A stretch of DNA of 14,133 nucleotides from CAUPWF01 sp036656615. GTDB taxonomy: Bacteria; Bacillota; Clostridia; Lachnospirales; Lachnospiraceae. The number at the start of each line of letters is the position of its first letter. The stretch's first letter is position 1. Shown here piece by piece: positions 6,871-13,445 of the stretch. Both the position numbers and the translations under genes were made by a program. The notes beneath the pieces are model-generated. The model worked only from the letters and a program-made list of their open reading frames with translations, was not told the origin of the DNA and ran no database searches. The DNA lies in assembly GCA_036656615.1 (NCBI GenBank), contig JAVXHY010000031.1, positions 1-14,133 of the forward strand. The letters run 5' to 3'.

Positions 6871-7266
6871 TTAGACCCTTCTACGTTTTGGTGGGCGACA
6901 TCCATTATGTGGTACTGGAGTTACGTCCTTGATACTTGTTACATCAATTCCGCAAGCTTGAAGCGCACGAATAGCTGCTTCTCTCCCTGAACCTGGTCCC
7001 TTAACAAATACATCCACCGTCTTTAGACCATGTACTAATGCTGCCTTTGCAGCTGTTTCAGCTGCCATCTGTGCTGCATAAGGAGTAGATTTTCTTGAAC
7101 CTCTAAATCCTAGACCACCGGCACTTGCCCATGAAAGAGCATTTCCTTGTGCATCTGTTAATGTTACAATTGTATTATTAAAAGATGATTGGATATGTGC
7201 TTGTCCGCGTTCAACGTTTTTCTTGACACGTTTCTTTGTCACTTTTTTGGTAACTTTTTTAGCCAT
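6871..7266 (-). CDS. rpsK: 30S ribosomal protein S11
   Basis: A 131-residue platform protein of the small subunit, close to the mRNA exit. Visible are a basic N-terminus (MAKKVTKKVTKKRVKKN), the family stretch SSFNNTIVTLTD at 27-38, and the C-terminal TPVPHNGCRPPKRRRV, which matches the family closely. The length is normal. The ribosome-binding site (AGTAGG) is weaker than those of its neighbours, which may mean coupling to rpsM 33 nt upstream. It lies 14 nt before rpsD. Confidence 0.98.
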   Translation of the reverse strand: MAKKVTKKVTKKRVKKNVERGQAHIQSSFNNTIVTLTDAQGNALSWASAGGLGFRGSRKSTPYAAQMAAETAAKAALVHGLKTVDVFVKGPGSGREAAIRALQACGIDVTSIKDVTPVPHNGCRPPKRRRV

Positions 7267-7299
7267 TTAAACTAACCTACTTTCTTTTTTATTTAAGAT

Positions 7300-7668
7300 T
7301 TATTTCTTTTTGTTTGCTACGGTTCTCTTAGGACCTTTTCTAGTTCTTGCATTTGTCTTTGTCTTTTGACCACGAACTGGAAGTCCTTTTCTATGACGGA
7401 TACCTCTATAGCATCCAATTTCCTGTAATCTCTTAATGTTTAAAGCTATTTCTCTACGAAGTTCACCTTCAACTTGCTGTGATTCATCAATTACAGCACT
7501 AATTTTTTTTACATCCTCATCTGTCAAATCTCTAACACGAATATCAGGATTTACTTTTGCTTCTTCTAGAATACGATTTGCACTTACTCTACCAATTCCA
7601 TAGATATAAGTTAAGCCGATTTCTACACGTTTGTCTCTTGGTAAGTCTACACCAGCGATACGAGCCAT
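7300..7668 (-). CDS. rpsM: 30S ribosomal protein S13
   Basis: A 122-residue protein of the 30S head that contacts the P-site tRNA and forms inter-subunit bridges. It begins MARIAGVDLPRDKRVEIGLT and has the helix-two-turn-helix region (TYIYGIGR) and the basic C-terminus with RHRKGLPVRGQKTKTN. The ATG at 7666-7668 is chosen over an in-frame ATG five codons upstream because that one overlaps the Shine-Dalgarno (GATGGAGG, 8 nt before the chosen start). It opens the rpsM-rpsK-rpsD-rpoA-rplQ cluster behind an unusually long 438-bp non-coding stretch. Confidence 0.98.
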   Translation of the reverse strand: MARIAGVDLPRDKRVEIGLTYIYGIGRVSANRILEEAKVNPDIRVRDLTDEDVKKISAVIDESQQVEGELRREIALNIKRLQEIGCYRGIRHRKGLPVRGQKTKTNARTRKGPKRTVANKKK

Positions 7669-8106
7669 GTGATTTTCCTCCATCTTGAATCTCGGTTCAT
7701 AAATATACGCAGCCCCTGCACTTCAATTGTTCCATCTACAGGTCTGAAATGTGTACGCCTATCTATAACCCTTGGTTAATATTGTCTCAAATTGGGATGT
7801 AATATATGCTAATTAAGATATTCTCGAATTTAGCACAAAAGCACACCCTATGCCTTTTTTAATTCAACGGCAAAGATGCTACAATTACATCCAGCTGCAT
7901 TATTACAGCCTTTCTGGGTAATCAGTTTTCTTCGCGGATATCCCGTACTTTTGATAAGAATACCCTAACGAATCTGTTTAAATATAATTGGCTCCCAGTA
8001 TTATAAGCAATATGCGGTGAAGAAGCTTCTTCACTTTATATTAATAGCAAGCACACACATCCTAGTGTGTCATGCTACAGCCGCTTAATGTTGCAAGAAT
8101 TTATAT
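7669..8106 (-). other. 438-bp non-coding spacer between rpmJ and rpsM
   Basis: No convincing gene is seen on either strand. The stretch contains a perfect 18-bp palindrome, GTGAAGAAGCTTCTTCAC (8017-8034), a hairpin of ACACAC with GTGTGT around a 6-nt loop (8053-8070), and an inverted repeat TGCTAA with TTAGCA (7807-7835). It could be a structured leader controlling the rpsM cluster, or DNA that separates two transcription units. No known ribosomal leader motif is recognised by eye. Confidence 0.6.
7762..7790 (-). promoter_or_regulatory. Candidate promoter before rpsM
   Basis: TTGAGA (7785-7790), a 17-bp spacer and TATAGA (7762-7767) make a plausible but not ideal sigma-A promoter about 95 bp before the rpsM start. 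In AT-rich DNA such matches occur by chance. Confidence 0.32.
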
Positions 8107-8220
8107 CTATCCTTGTCTTTGTTTGTGTTTAGGATTTTCGCAGATTACTCTGACACTTCCTTTTCTTTTGATGATTTTGCATTTTTCGCAAATTGGTTTA
8201 ACTGATGATCTAACCTTCAC
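8107..8220 (-). CDS. rpmJ: 50S ribosomal protein L36 (zinc form)
   Basis: A 37-residue protein, MKVRSSVKPICEKCKIIKRK and so on, ending NPKHKQRQG. The zinc ligands C11, C14, C27 and H32 are all present, so this is the zinc-binding form. It is too short for most ORF filters and starts with GTG (8218-8220), supported by AAAGGAGG 7 nt upstream. It lies behind the internal promoter at 8302-8331 and before the long spacer leading to rpsM. Its place after infA is standard for Firmicutes. Confidence 0.97.
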   Translation of the reverse strand: MKVRSSVKPICEKCKIIKRKGSVRVICENPKHKQRQG

Positions 8221-8263
8221 GTCAAATCCTCCTTTCATACCTTGCATCGTCTATATTTACATA

Positions 8264-8288
8264 TTTTCTGCAAGAATTCTTCAGAAAA
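8264..8288 (-). repeat. Hairpin in the rpmJ leader
   Basis: TTTTCTG pairs with CAGAAAA (7 bp), with AAG and CUU adding three inner pairs beside a bulged G. It lies within the untranslated leader made from the infA-rpmJ promoter, about 45 nt before the rpmJ start. No T tract follows, so it is unlikely to be a terminator. Confidence 0.55.
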
Positions 8289-8301
8289 CAGTTCGCCTTA
8301 T

Positions 8302-8331
8302 ATTATAGCACTTTGTTTTTCTGAAAGTCAA
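8302..8331 (-). promoter_or_regulatory. Internal promoter driving rpmJ and the alpha cluster
   Basis: TTGACT (8326-8331), an 18-bp spacer and a consensus TATAAT (8302-8307) with an extended TG just upstream. It lies in the 119-bp spacer between infA and rpmJ, leaving a leader of about 75 nt. An inverted repeat (8280-8290 with 8314-8325) straddles the -10. Confidence 0.8.
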
Positions 8332-8339
8332 TAGTTTTT

Positions 8340-8558
8340 TTACTTATCTCTCCAAATTATTCTTCCTTTAGATAAATCATATGGAGATAATTCTAAAGTC
8401 ACTTTATCACCCGGTAAAATTTTAATAAAATTCATTCTCAATTTACCACTTATATGAGCGAGTACCTGGTGCCCATTTTCTAATTCAACCTGGAACATTG
8501 CATTTGGCAATTTTTCAATAACAATTCCTTCTATTTCTATTACGTCAGCTTTTGACAT
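8340..8558 (-). CDS. infA: Translation initiation factor IF-1
   Basis: A 72-residue OB-fold protein that binds the ribosomal A site during initiation. Family stretches are MSKADVIEIEGIVIEKLPNA and LPGDKVTLELSPYDLSKGRI. The length is exactly that of the family. The ATG lies 1 nt after the stop of the KOW gene, so its Shine-Dalgarno GGGAGG sits inside that gene and the two are probably translationally coupled. The next spacer holds a strong promoter, which may make infA the last gene of one transcript and rpmJ the first of another. Confidence 0.98.
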   Translation of the reverse strand: MSKADVIEIEGIVIEKLPNAMFQVELENGHQVLAHISGKLRMNFIKILPGDKVTLELSPYDLSKGRIIWRDK

Positions 8559-8559
8559 T

Positions 8560-8826
8560 TTATAAATCCTCCCTATTCAATCCTTTTTCTTCCTTATATC
8601 TTTTAAGTATGCGTTTAATTCCCACATCATCAATTTTGAGAATATCATGCTGCTCCCGTATAATCTGCACATGTTTCTTTTTTTTCTTTTTTGGCTTGTC
8701 AATGGTTCGAATCACACCGTCAACTAAGTATACACAGGTTTCCTCCACGTCAAGGATGACATACGTCTTGCCCATATCATGACCTGACTTTGATTTTGCA
8801 AGCATTCCTATTTCATATCTATTCAT
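8560..8826 (-). CDS. KOW-domain RNA-binding protein (YbzG-like)
   Basis: An 88-residue protein, MNRYEIGMLAKSKSGHDMGK and so on, with an N-terminal KOW-like beta barrel (about 3-40: GMLAKSKSGHDMGKTYVI, then VYLVDG) and a basic run of six lysines at about 46-51. The rest is a charged helix. Proteins of this kind, related to the L14e/L6e/L27e group, sit between map and infA in many Firmicutes, as ybzG does in Bacillus subtilis. A role in ribosome assembly or rRNA binding is likely but unproven. The start follows AGAGGACG, 11 nt after map. The lysine run is encoded by A tracts of 6 and 8, prone to slippage. Confidence 0.85.
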   Translation of the reverse strand: MNRYEIGMLAKSKSGHDMGKTYVILDVEETCVYLVDGVIRTIDKPKKKKKKHVQIIREQHDILKIDDVGIKRILKRYKEEKGLNREDL

Positions 8827-8837
8827 AGTGCGTCCTC

Positions 8838-9593
8838 TTATCTTGATAAGGTCAAAAGTTTTGGTTCACCTTGGGTAATCAACACCGTGTTTTCATAATG
8901 TGCAGAAAGTGAATGATCTCTTGCAACGACAGTCCAATCATCATCCAGCCAATCGACCTCATACGTGCCAATATTAATCATCGGCTCAATTGCCAGTGTC
9001 ATGCCTGCTCGTAATTTCAAGCCCTTTCGTTTCTGCTCATAATTTGGTATTTCTGGAGCTTCATGCAAATGACTTCCAATACCATGCCCACATAAATCAC
9101 GTACAACACCATATCCTCTTTCACTTGCATACTTGCCAATTGCTGTAGAAATTTCAAATAAATAATTGCCTTCTTTTGCGTATTTTATACCTTCGAAGAA
9201 ACTTTCTTGTGTGACCGTAATTAAATCTGCAGCCTCTTTACTAATCTCACCTACACCATATGTTCTAGCAGCATCTGAATGATAGCCCTTATATATCACA
9301 CCTGCATCCAAACCTACAATATCGCCATTCTTAAGAATTCTTTCATCTGATGGAATGCCATGAACTACTTCTTCATTTACAGAAATACAAATGGACGCTG
9401 GATAACCATTGTAATTAAGAAAAGAAGGAATACAATCATAACTGTTAATTACTTCTTCTCCCACTTTATTAATATCCATAGTTGTAATACCCGGACGTAT
9501 CATTTTTTTCATTTCATCATGTACAATCTCCAAGATTCTACCTGCTTCTGTCATAAATTCAATTTCTCTGGCTGATTTGATTGTTACTGGCAT
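8838..9593 (-). CDS. map: Methionine aminopeptidase, type I
   Basis: A 251-residue cytoplasmic metalloprotease that removes the initiator methionine from new proteins. All five metal ligands of the pita-bread fold are seen: D96 (GLDAG), D107 (HSDAA), H170 (GHGIGSHLHE), E203 (AIEP) and E234 (HYENT), plus the substrate-contacting H79 (VVHGIP). There is no N-terminal extension with zinc motifs, so this is the short type Ia. The ATG is 4 nt after the adk stop, with AGGAG within the end of adk. The neighbours secY, adk and infA are the classical context. Confidence 0.98.
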   Translation of the reverse strand: MPVTIKSAREIEFMTEAGRILEIVHDEMKKMIRPGITTMDINKVGEEVINSYDCIPSFLNYNGYPASICISVNEEVVHGIPSDERILKNGDIVGLDAGVIYKGYHSDAARTYGVGEISKEAADLITVTQESFFEGIKYAKEGNYLFEISTAIGKYASERGYGVVRDLCGHGIGSHLHEAPEIPNYEQKRKGLKLRAGMTLAIEPMINIGTYEVDWLDDDWTVVARDHSLSAHYENTVLITQGEPKLLTLSR

Positions 9594-9597
9594 AATT

Positions 9598-10242
9598 TTA
9601 CGCTCCTAGAATTTCTACAATAGCTTTAAACACCTCGTTCATATCTAAGGTTCCATCTACTGTTCTTAATACTTTCTTATTTGTAAAATAATCAATTAAA
9701 GGTTGGGTTTGTTCATGATATACATCCAATCTCTTTTTTACTGTTTCTGGTTTATCGTCATCCCTTAAGATTAACGTTCCGCCACAAGTATCACAAAGAC
9801 CTTCCCTTTTTGTAGGAGCATATACCAAATGATATGTAGCCCCACAGTCAACACAGGCTCTTCTTCCTGACATGCGATTCACAATATTTTCATCTGGAAC
9901 ATCCACATCAATTGCAAAATCAATCTTTTGATTTAATGATTTCAGTGCTTCATCCAATGCTTCTGCCTGTGGAATCGTTCTTGGAAAACCATCTAATACA
10001 TATCCATTTGTACAATCATCTTTATTAACACGATCAACAACTAAGTTTACTGTCAATTCATCCGGAACTAATAATCCCTGATCCATATATGTTTTGGCTT
10101 GTGTTCCAAGTTTTGTTCCATTTTTTATATTTGCTCTAAAAATATCTCCTGTAGAAATGTGTGGAATGCTATATTTTTCAGCAATTTTTTTTGCTTGAGT
10201 ACCTTTTCCTGCTCCTGGTGCTCCTAACATGATAATTTTCAT
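9598..10242 (-). CDS. adk: Adenylate kinase (zinc-containing LID)
   Basis: A 214-residue enzyme that interconverts ATP plus AMP and two ADP. Visible are the P-loop GAPGAGKGT at 7-15, the AMP-binding STGDIFR at 30-36, DGFPRT at 84-89, and a LID with C130, C133, C150 and C153, the zinc site usual in Gram-positive bacteria. The start is set at the ATG 10240-10242: GGAGG lies 7 nt upstream and MKIIMLGAPG is the family N-terminus. An in-frame ATG six codons earlier overlaps the Shine-Dalgarno and is rejected. It follows secY after a 124-bp spacer with two hairpins and precedes map by 4 nt. Confidence 0.98.
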   Translation of the reverse strand: MKIIMLGAPGAGKGTQAKKIAEKYSIPHISTGDIFRANIKNGTKLGTQAKTYMDQGLLVPDELTVNLVVDRVNKDDCTNGYVLDGFPRTIPQAEALDEALKSLNQKIDFAIDVDVPDENIVNRMSGRRACVDCGATYHLVYAPTKREGLCDTCGGTLILRDDDKPETVKKRLDVYHEQTQPLIDYFTNKKVLRTVDGTLDMNEVFKAIVEILGA

Positions 10243-10266
10243 ATATCGTCCTCCATTCACTCTTAC

Positions 10267-10330
10267 TAAAATGTCCTTATAGCATTTTAACTCGTAGAGT
10301 TTCTATCACATAAGGATAAATCTCTACGAG
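10267..10330 (-). repeat. Two hairpins with complementary loops, secY-adk spacer
   Basis: The first hairpin in the transcript has a 9-bp stem CTCGTAGAG with CTCTACGAG (10291-10330) that can be extended by UUUAUC with GAUAGA. The second has UAAAAUG with CAUUUUA (10267-10289). UCCUUAU in the first loop region is the exact complement of AUAAGGA in the second loop. No T tract follows either. Confidence 0.75.
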
Positions 10331-10366
10331 CCAATCAACTAGCTATTTCAGCTCTTTTTCTAGTTT

Positions 10367-11719
10367 TTAATAACCTAAAAAGCTATTACTTCCTGAAGAG
10401 CCATTGTTATTAAGGAATCCCTTATAGTTACGTACAAGCATTTGTGAATCTATTTGCTTCATGGTTTCTAATACAACACCTACAATAATGATCAGTGATG
10501 TTCCACCAAATGAAACATTAGCTCCAAATACACCATTAAAGAAAAATGGAATTACTTGAACAATTACAAGTCCCACTGCTCCAATAAAAATTACGTAATT
10601 TAAAATCTTAGCCAAATAATCTGTAGTTGGTTTACCAGGACGGATTCCCGGAATAAACCCTCCATTTTTTTTCATATTATTTGCAATTTCTAAAGGATTG
10701 AAAGTTATTGACGTGTAAAAATATGCAAAAAATATAGTTAATATAATATAAACTATCAACCCCCATGAATAGAGCAAATTATTAGGGTTACACCAATTGT
10801 TTGAACTTAATCCCTTTAGAATTTGAGCACCAATTCCGGCGCCATTTCCTTTACCTAAAAAAGTTGCAATTACCACTGGGAACTGCATTATGGATGAAGC
10901 AAAAATAACCGGTATAACTCCTGCCGTATTTACTTTTAATGGAATATGTGTAGATTGCCCACCAACACTTTTTCTTCCTTGTATTTTCTGAGCGTATTGA
11001 ACAGATATTCTTCTTTCTCCACCTTGCAAGATTACTACAAACAATACAAGCATAATTACAATAGCCAATATAATAATCGCGGCCAATCCACCTGATGCCA
11101 AACTTTTTCCCTTTACAAATTGATTATATAAAGAAACAAAATCATTTGGTACACGAGATACAATATTTATTAATAAGACAATAGAAATACCATTTCCCAC
11201 GCCTTTTTCTGTAATTCGTTCACCAACCCACATAAGAAATGCAGAACCTGCTGTAAGCGTTAATACCACAACTGCTGCATTTACAAAGTTATATTCGACC
11301 AACAGTCCTTGTCTACCAAATCCAACTGCCATAGCAGTTGATTCAATCAAAGCAAGTGCAACTGTTACATAACGGGTAATGGCAACAATTTTTTTTCTTC
11401 CTTCTGTTCCTTCTTTTTGCATTTCCTCTAATTTCGGAATTGCAATTGTAAGAAGTTGCATAATAATAGATGATGTAATATATGGTGTAATACTTAAAGC
11501 AAATATTGACATCTGTGTAAAAGACCCACCAGTAAAAGCGTTAAAAAAATTAAACGCTTCACCAGTTTGATTTGCAAAAAAATCTTGAATATATGTTGGA
11601 TCGACACCCGGTGTCGGCAATTGTGACCCAATTCGAACTACAACTAACATTAAAAATGTATAGAAAATCTTCTTCCGAATCTCTTCAATTCTAAAAGCTC
11701 TTCGAAATGTCTCTAACAT
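10367..11719 (-). CDS. secY: Preprotein translocase subunit SecY
   Basis: A 450-residue membrane protein forming the channel of the Sec translocon with SecE and SecG. Ten hydrophobic segments can be followed, from IFYTFLMLVVVRIG near residue 18 to GTSLIIIVGVVLETM near 410. Conserved loops include IPKLEEMQKEGTEGRKKI, GERITEKGVGNGISIV, VNTAGVIPVIFASS and FNPLEIANNMKKNGGFIPG. The cytoplasmic loop GERRISVQYAQ after segment 6 is where SecA and ribosomes dock. The ATG overlaps the rplO stop codon by 1 nt (TAATG), so translation is probably coupled to rplO, as in many spc operons. Confidence 0.98.
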   Translation of the reverse strand: MLETFRRAFRIEEIRKKIFYTFLMLVVVRIGSQLPTPGVDPTYIQDFFANQTGEAFNFFNAFTGGSFTQMSIFALSITPYITSSIIMQLLTIAIPKLEEMQKEGTEGRKKIVAITRYVTVALALIESTAMAVGFGRQGLLVEYNFVNAAVVVLTLTAGSAFLMWVGERITEKGVGNGISIVLLINIVSRVPNDFVSLYNQFVKGKSLASGGLAAIIILAIVIMLVLFVVILQGGERRISVQYAQKIQGRKSVGGQSTHIPLKVNTAGVIPVIFASSIMQFPVVIATFLGKGNGAGIGAQILKGLSSNNWCNPNNLLYSWGLIVYIILTIFFAYFYTSITFNPLEIANNMKKNGGFIPGIRPGKPTTDYLAKILNYVIFIGAVGLVIVQVIPFFFNGVFGANVSFGGTSLIIIVGVVLETMKQIDSQMLVRNYKGFLNNNGSSGSNSFLGY

Positions 11720-12159
11720 TAGATCACCTCTGTTTTTCCACCAAGGGCTTCAATTTTTGCGATTGCTGTAGCACTAAAAGCATTTGCTTGAACTGTCAGC
11801 TTCTTAGTTAATTCTCCATTTCCAAGAATTTTAACACCATCCTTAGGATTATTAACAATACCATACTGCATAAGTGTTTCAATAGAAACTACTTCATCAT
11901 TATCAAAGGCTTCTAAAGCACTAATGTTAATCCCAATAATTTCTTTAGAATTTCTACATGTGAAGCCTCTTTTTGGTATTCTTCTATAAAGTGGCATTTG
12001 ACCACCTTCAAAACCTGGTCTTGTACCGCCTGAACGAGCTTTTTGACCTTTATGGCCTTTACCAGCTGTCTTACCATTTCCAGAACCGTGTCCACGTCCT
12101 CTTCTGAAATTATCACTTTGTCTTGACCCATCTGCTGGGCTTAAGTTTGATAAGTTCAT
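11719..12159 (-). CDS. rplO: 50S ribosomal protein L15
   Basis: A 146-residue large-subunit assembly protein. The glycine- and arginine-rich N-terminal extension (RRGRGHGSGNGKTAGKGHKG, about 19-38) and the following SGGTRPGFEGGQMPLYRRIPKRGF are diagnostic. The ATG has AAGGAGG 7 nt upstream. The stop overlaps the secY start by one base. A perfect 14-bp inverted repeat lies just before its ribosome-binding site. Confidence 0.98.
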   Translation of the reverse strand: MNLSNLSPADGSRQSDNFRRGRGHGSGNGKTAGKGHKGQKARSGGTRPGFEGGQMPLYRRIPKRGFTCRNSKEIIGINISALEAFDNDEVVSIETLMQYGIVNNPKDGVKILGNGELTKKLTVQANAFSATAIAKIEALGGKTEVI

Positions 12160-12180
12160 ATTCCAACCTCCTTATCTTAT

Positions 12181-12210
12181 ACTTATTAAACGTTAAAACG
12201 TTTAATAAGT
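12181..12210. repeat. Perfect 30-bp inverted repeat before rplO
   Basis: ACTTATTAAACGTT, an AA centre and AACGTTTAATAAGT form a perfect 14-bp dyad in the 63-bp rpmD-rplO spacer. As RNA it folds as a 12-bp stem with a 6-nt loop, ending about 10 nt before the rplO Shine-Dalgarno. There is no T tract on the coding strand. It may be a translational control or processing structure, or a protein-binding operator. Confidence 0.88.
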
Positions 12211-12222
12211 TCCTATTTTTAT

Positions 12223-12402
12223 CTATGCTTCTTCTACTTTTACTAGGTGTCTTACCTGTTGAACCATGCCTCTTGTTGCTGCATTGTCCGGTAATTCAAC
12301 TGTTTTATTGAGCTTTCTAAGACCCATTGCTTCTACAGTTTTTTTGTGCTTTGGTATTGCACAAATTGTAGATTTTACTAATGTTACTTTCAAAGTTGCC
12401 AT
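12223..12402 (-). CDS. rpmD: 50S ribosomal protein L30
   Basis: A 59-residue protein, MATLKVTLVKSTICAIPKHK and so on, ending RHLVKVEEA. KSTICAIPKHKKTVEAMGLR and DNAATRGMVQQVRHLV are typical of bacterial L30. It is just below common ORF cutoffs. The ATG is at 12400-12402, with GGAGG immediately after the rpsE stop and 8 nt before the start, so rpsE and rpmD are closely linked. Its place between rpsE and rplO is the standard spc order. Confidence 0.98.
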   Translation of the reverse strand: MATLKVTLVKSTICAIPKHKKTVEAMGLRKLNKTVELPDNAATRGMVQQVRHLVKVEEA

Positions 12403-12415
12403 CTTAATTTCCTCC

Positions 12416-12925
12416 TTAGCCTAAGATCTCTGCTACAGATTTCCCGCGAAGTTTTGCTACTTCTTCTGGAGTTTTCACTTCTTTCAATCCTTGAATTGTA
12501 GCAAGTACTACATTTTGTTTATTATTAGATCCTAATGACTTTGTACGAATATTCTTAATTCCTGAAAGTTCAATGACTGCACGTACTGGACCTCCAGCAA
12601 TAACTCCGGTACCATCTGGAGCTTTTTTAAGCAATACTGATGCGCTGCCAAATTTACCAATCATATCATGTGTAATACTTCCATTTTCATCTAATGTTAC
12701 AGAAATAAGCTTTTTAGCAGCATCTTCTTTTCCTTTACGAATTGCTTCAGGAATTTCAGTTGCTTTCCCTAAACCTGCACCAACATGGCCATTTCCATCG
12801 CCAACAACTACTAAAGCTGTGAATCTGAAGTTACGACCACCTTTAACAACTTTGGTAACACGTTTAATTGATACTACTTTTTCTGTTAGCTCTAATTGAC
12901 TAGCATCAATAAGATTACGTTTCAT
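12416..12925 (-). CDS. rpsE: 30S ribosomal protein S5
   Basis: A 169-residue small-subunit protein involved in decoding fidelity and mRNA entry. It has the double-stranded-RNA-binding-like N-terminal domain (VVSIKRVTKVVKGGRNFRFT at 17-36, then GDGNGHVGAGLGKATEIPEA) and the C-terminal domain with APDGTGVIAGGPVRAVIELS. The start has AAGGAGG 9 nt upstream. The spacer towards rplR, 134 bp, is filled by a tandem hairpin repeat. The stop is 13 nt before rpmD. Confidence 0.98.
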   Translation of the reverse strand: MKRNLIDASQLELTEKVVSIKRVTKVVKGGRNFRFTALVVVGDGNGHVGAGLGKATEIPEAIRKGKEDAAKKLISVTLDENGSITHDMIGKFGSASVLLKKAPDGTGVIAGGPVRAVIELSGIKNIRTKSLGSNNKQNVVLATIQGLKEVKTPEEVAKLRGKSVAEILG

Positions 12926-12953
12926 GTGTGTTTTCCTCCTTAAAAATTGGGTG

Positions 12954-13049
12954 TCATCTTGAAAACTTCTTTTTCAAGATGCCCGAAAAATCCTTTCATA
13001 GGGGCATCATCTTGAAAACTTCTTTTTCAAGATGCCCGAAAAATCCTTT
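12954..13049. repeat. Tandem 43-bp direct repeat, each copy a hairpin
   Basis: Two identical 43-bp copies (12954-12996 and 13007-13049), 53 bp apart, lie in the rplR-rpsE spacer. Each has a perfect 11-bp stem CATCTTGAAAA with TTTTCAAGATG around a 5-nt loop and ends cccgaaaaatccttt. GGGCAT and ATGCCC elements can lengthen one hairpin or pair across copies. On the coding strand no T run follows the stems, so these are not ordinary terminators. Confidence 0.92.
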
Positions 13050-13059
13050 ATAGATTTTT

Positions 13060-13428
13060 CTAAAAGTCTAGTCCTGCTTCTCTAGCTGCATCTGCTAATG
13101 CCTTAACTTTACCTTGGTATATAAAGCCGCCTCTATCAAAAACAACAGTCTTAATACCTTTTTCTATTGCTTTTTTAGCAATAACTGTTCCTAAATATGC
13201 TGCTGCATCAACGTTGTTAGTTTTATCTAATTCTGCTTTCGCATCTTTTTGAAGAGTCGAAGCTGAAACTAGAGTGTTTCCAACTGTATCGTCAATAATT
13301 TGAGCATACATATGATTATTACTTCTAAACACAGCCAAACGAGGTCTCTCAGTTGTTCCACTGAAGCGATTACGCAATTTTCTATGTTTGTTTAAACGAA
13401 CTTCCGCTCTTGATTTCTTACTAACCAT
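13060..13428 (-). CDS. rplR: 50S ribosomal protein L18
   Basis: A 122-residue 5S rRNA-binding protein. A basic N-terminus (MVSKKSRAEVRLNKHRKLRN) is followed by FSGTTERPRLAVFRSNNHMYAQIIDD at about 23-48 and the C-terminal FDRGGFIYQGKVKALADAAR, all typical of the family. The start has AAGGAGAG about 9 nt upstream and lies 17 nt after rplF. The length is normal. Confidence 0.98.
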   Translation of the reverse strand: MVSKKSRAEVRLNKHRKLRNRFSGTTERPRLAVFRSNNHMYAQIIDDTVGNTLVSASTLQKDAKAELDKTNNVDAAAYLGTVIAKKAIEKGIKTVVFDRGGFIYQGKVKALADAAREAGLDF

Positions 13429-13445
13429 TTTCGCACTCTCCTTAA

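Noticed and set aside
7669..8106. Broken gene in the rpmJ-rpsM spacer
   Set aside because: No frame on either strand shows a stretch resembling a known protein, and stops are frequent. A degraded gene beyond recognition cannot be excluded.
8072..8308. 78-residue plus-strand ORF over rpmJ
   Set aside because: It is antisense to the clear L36 gene and its promoter, is hydrophobic by composition, and has no ribosome-binding site.
11913..12131. 72-residue minus-strand ORF inside rplO in another frame
   Set aside because: It lies entirely within the certain L15 gene and has no recognisable features of its own.
12573..12899. 108-residue ORF on the plus strand
   Set aside because: It is antisense to rpsE, low in complexity, without a ribosome-binding site; a shadow of the real gene. 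The same holds for other plus-strand ORFs in the window.
12954..13049. CRISPR-like array
   Set aside because: Only two units with a 10-bp gap, each a hairpin; no further repeats, spacers or cas genes.
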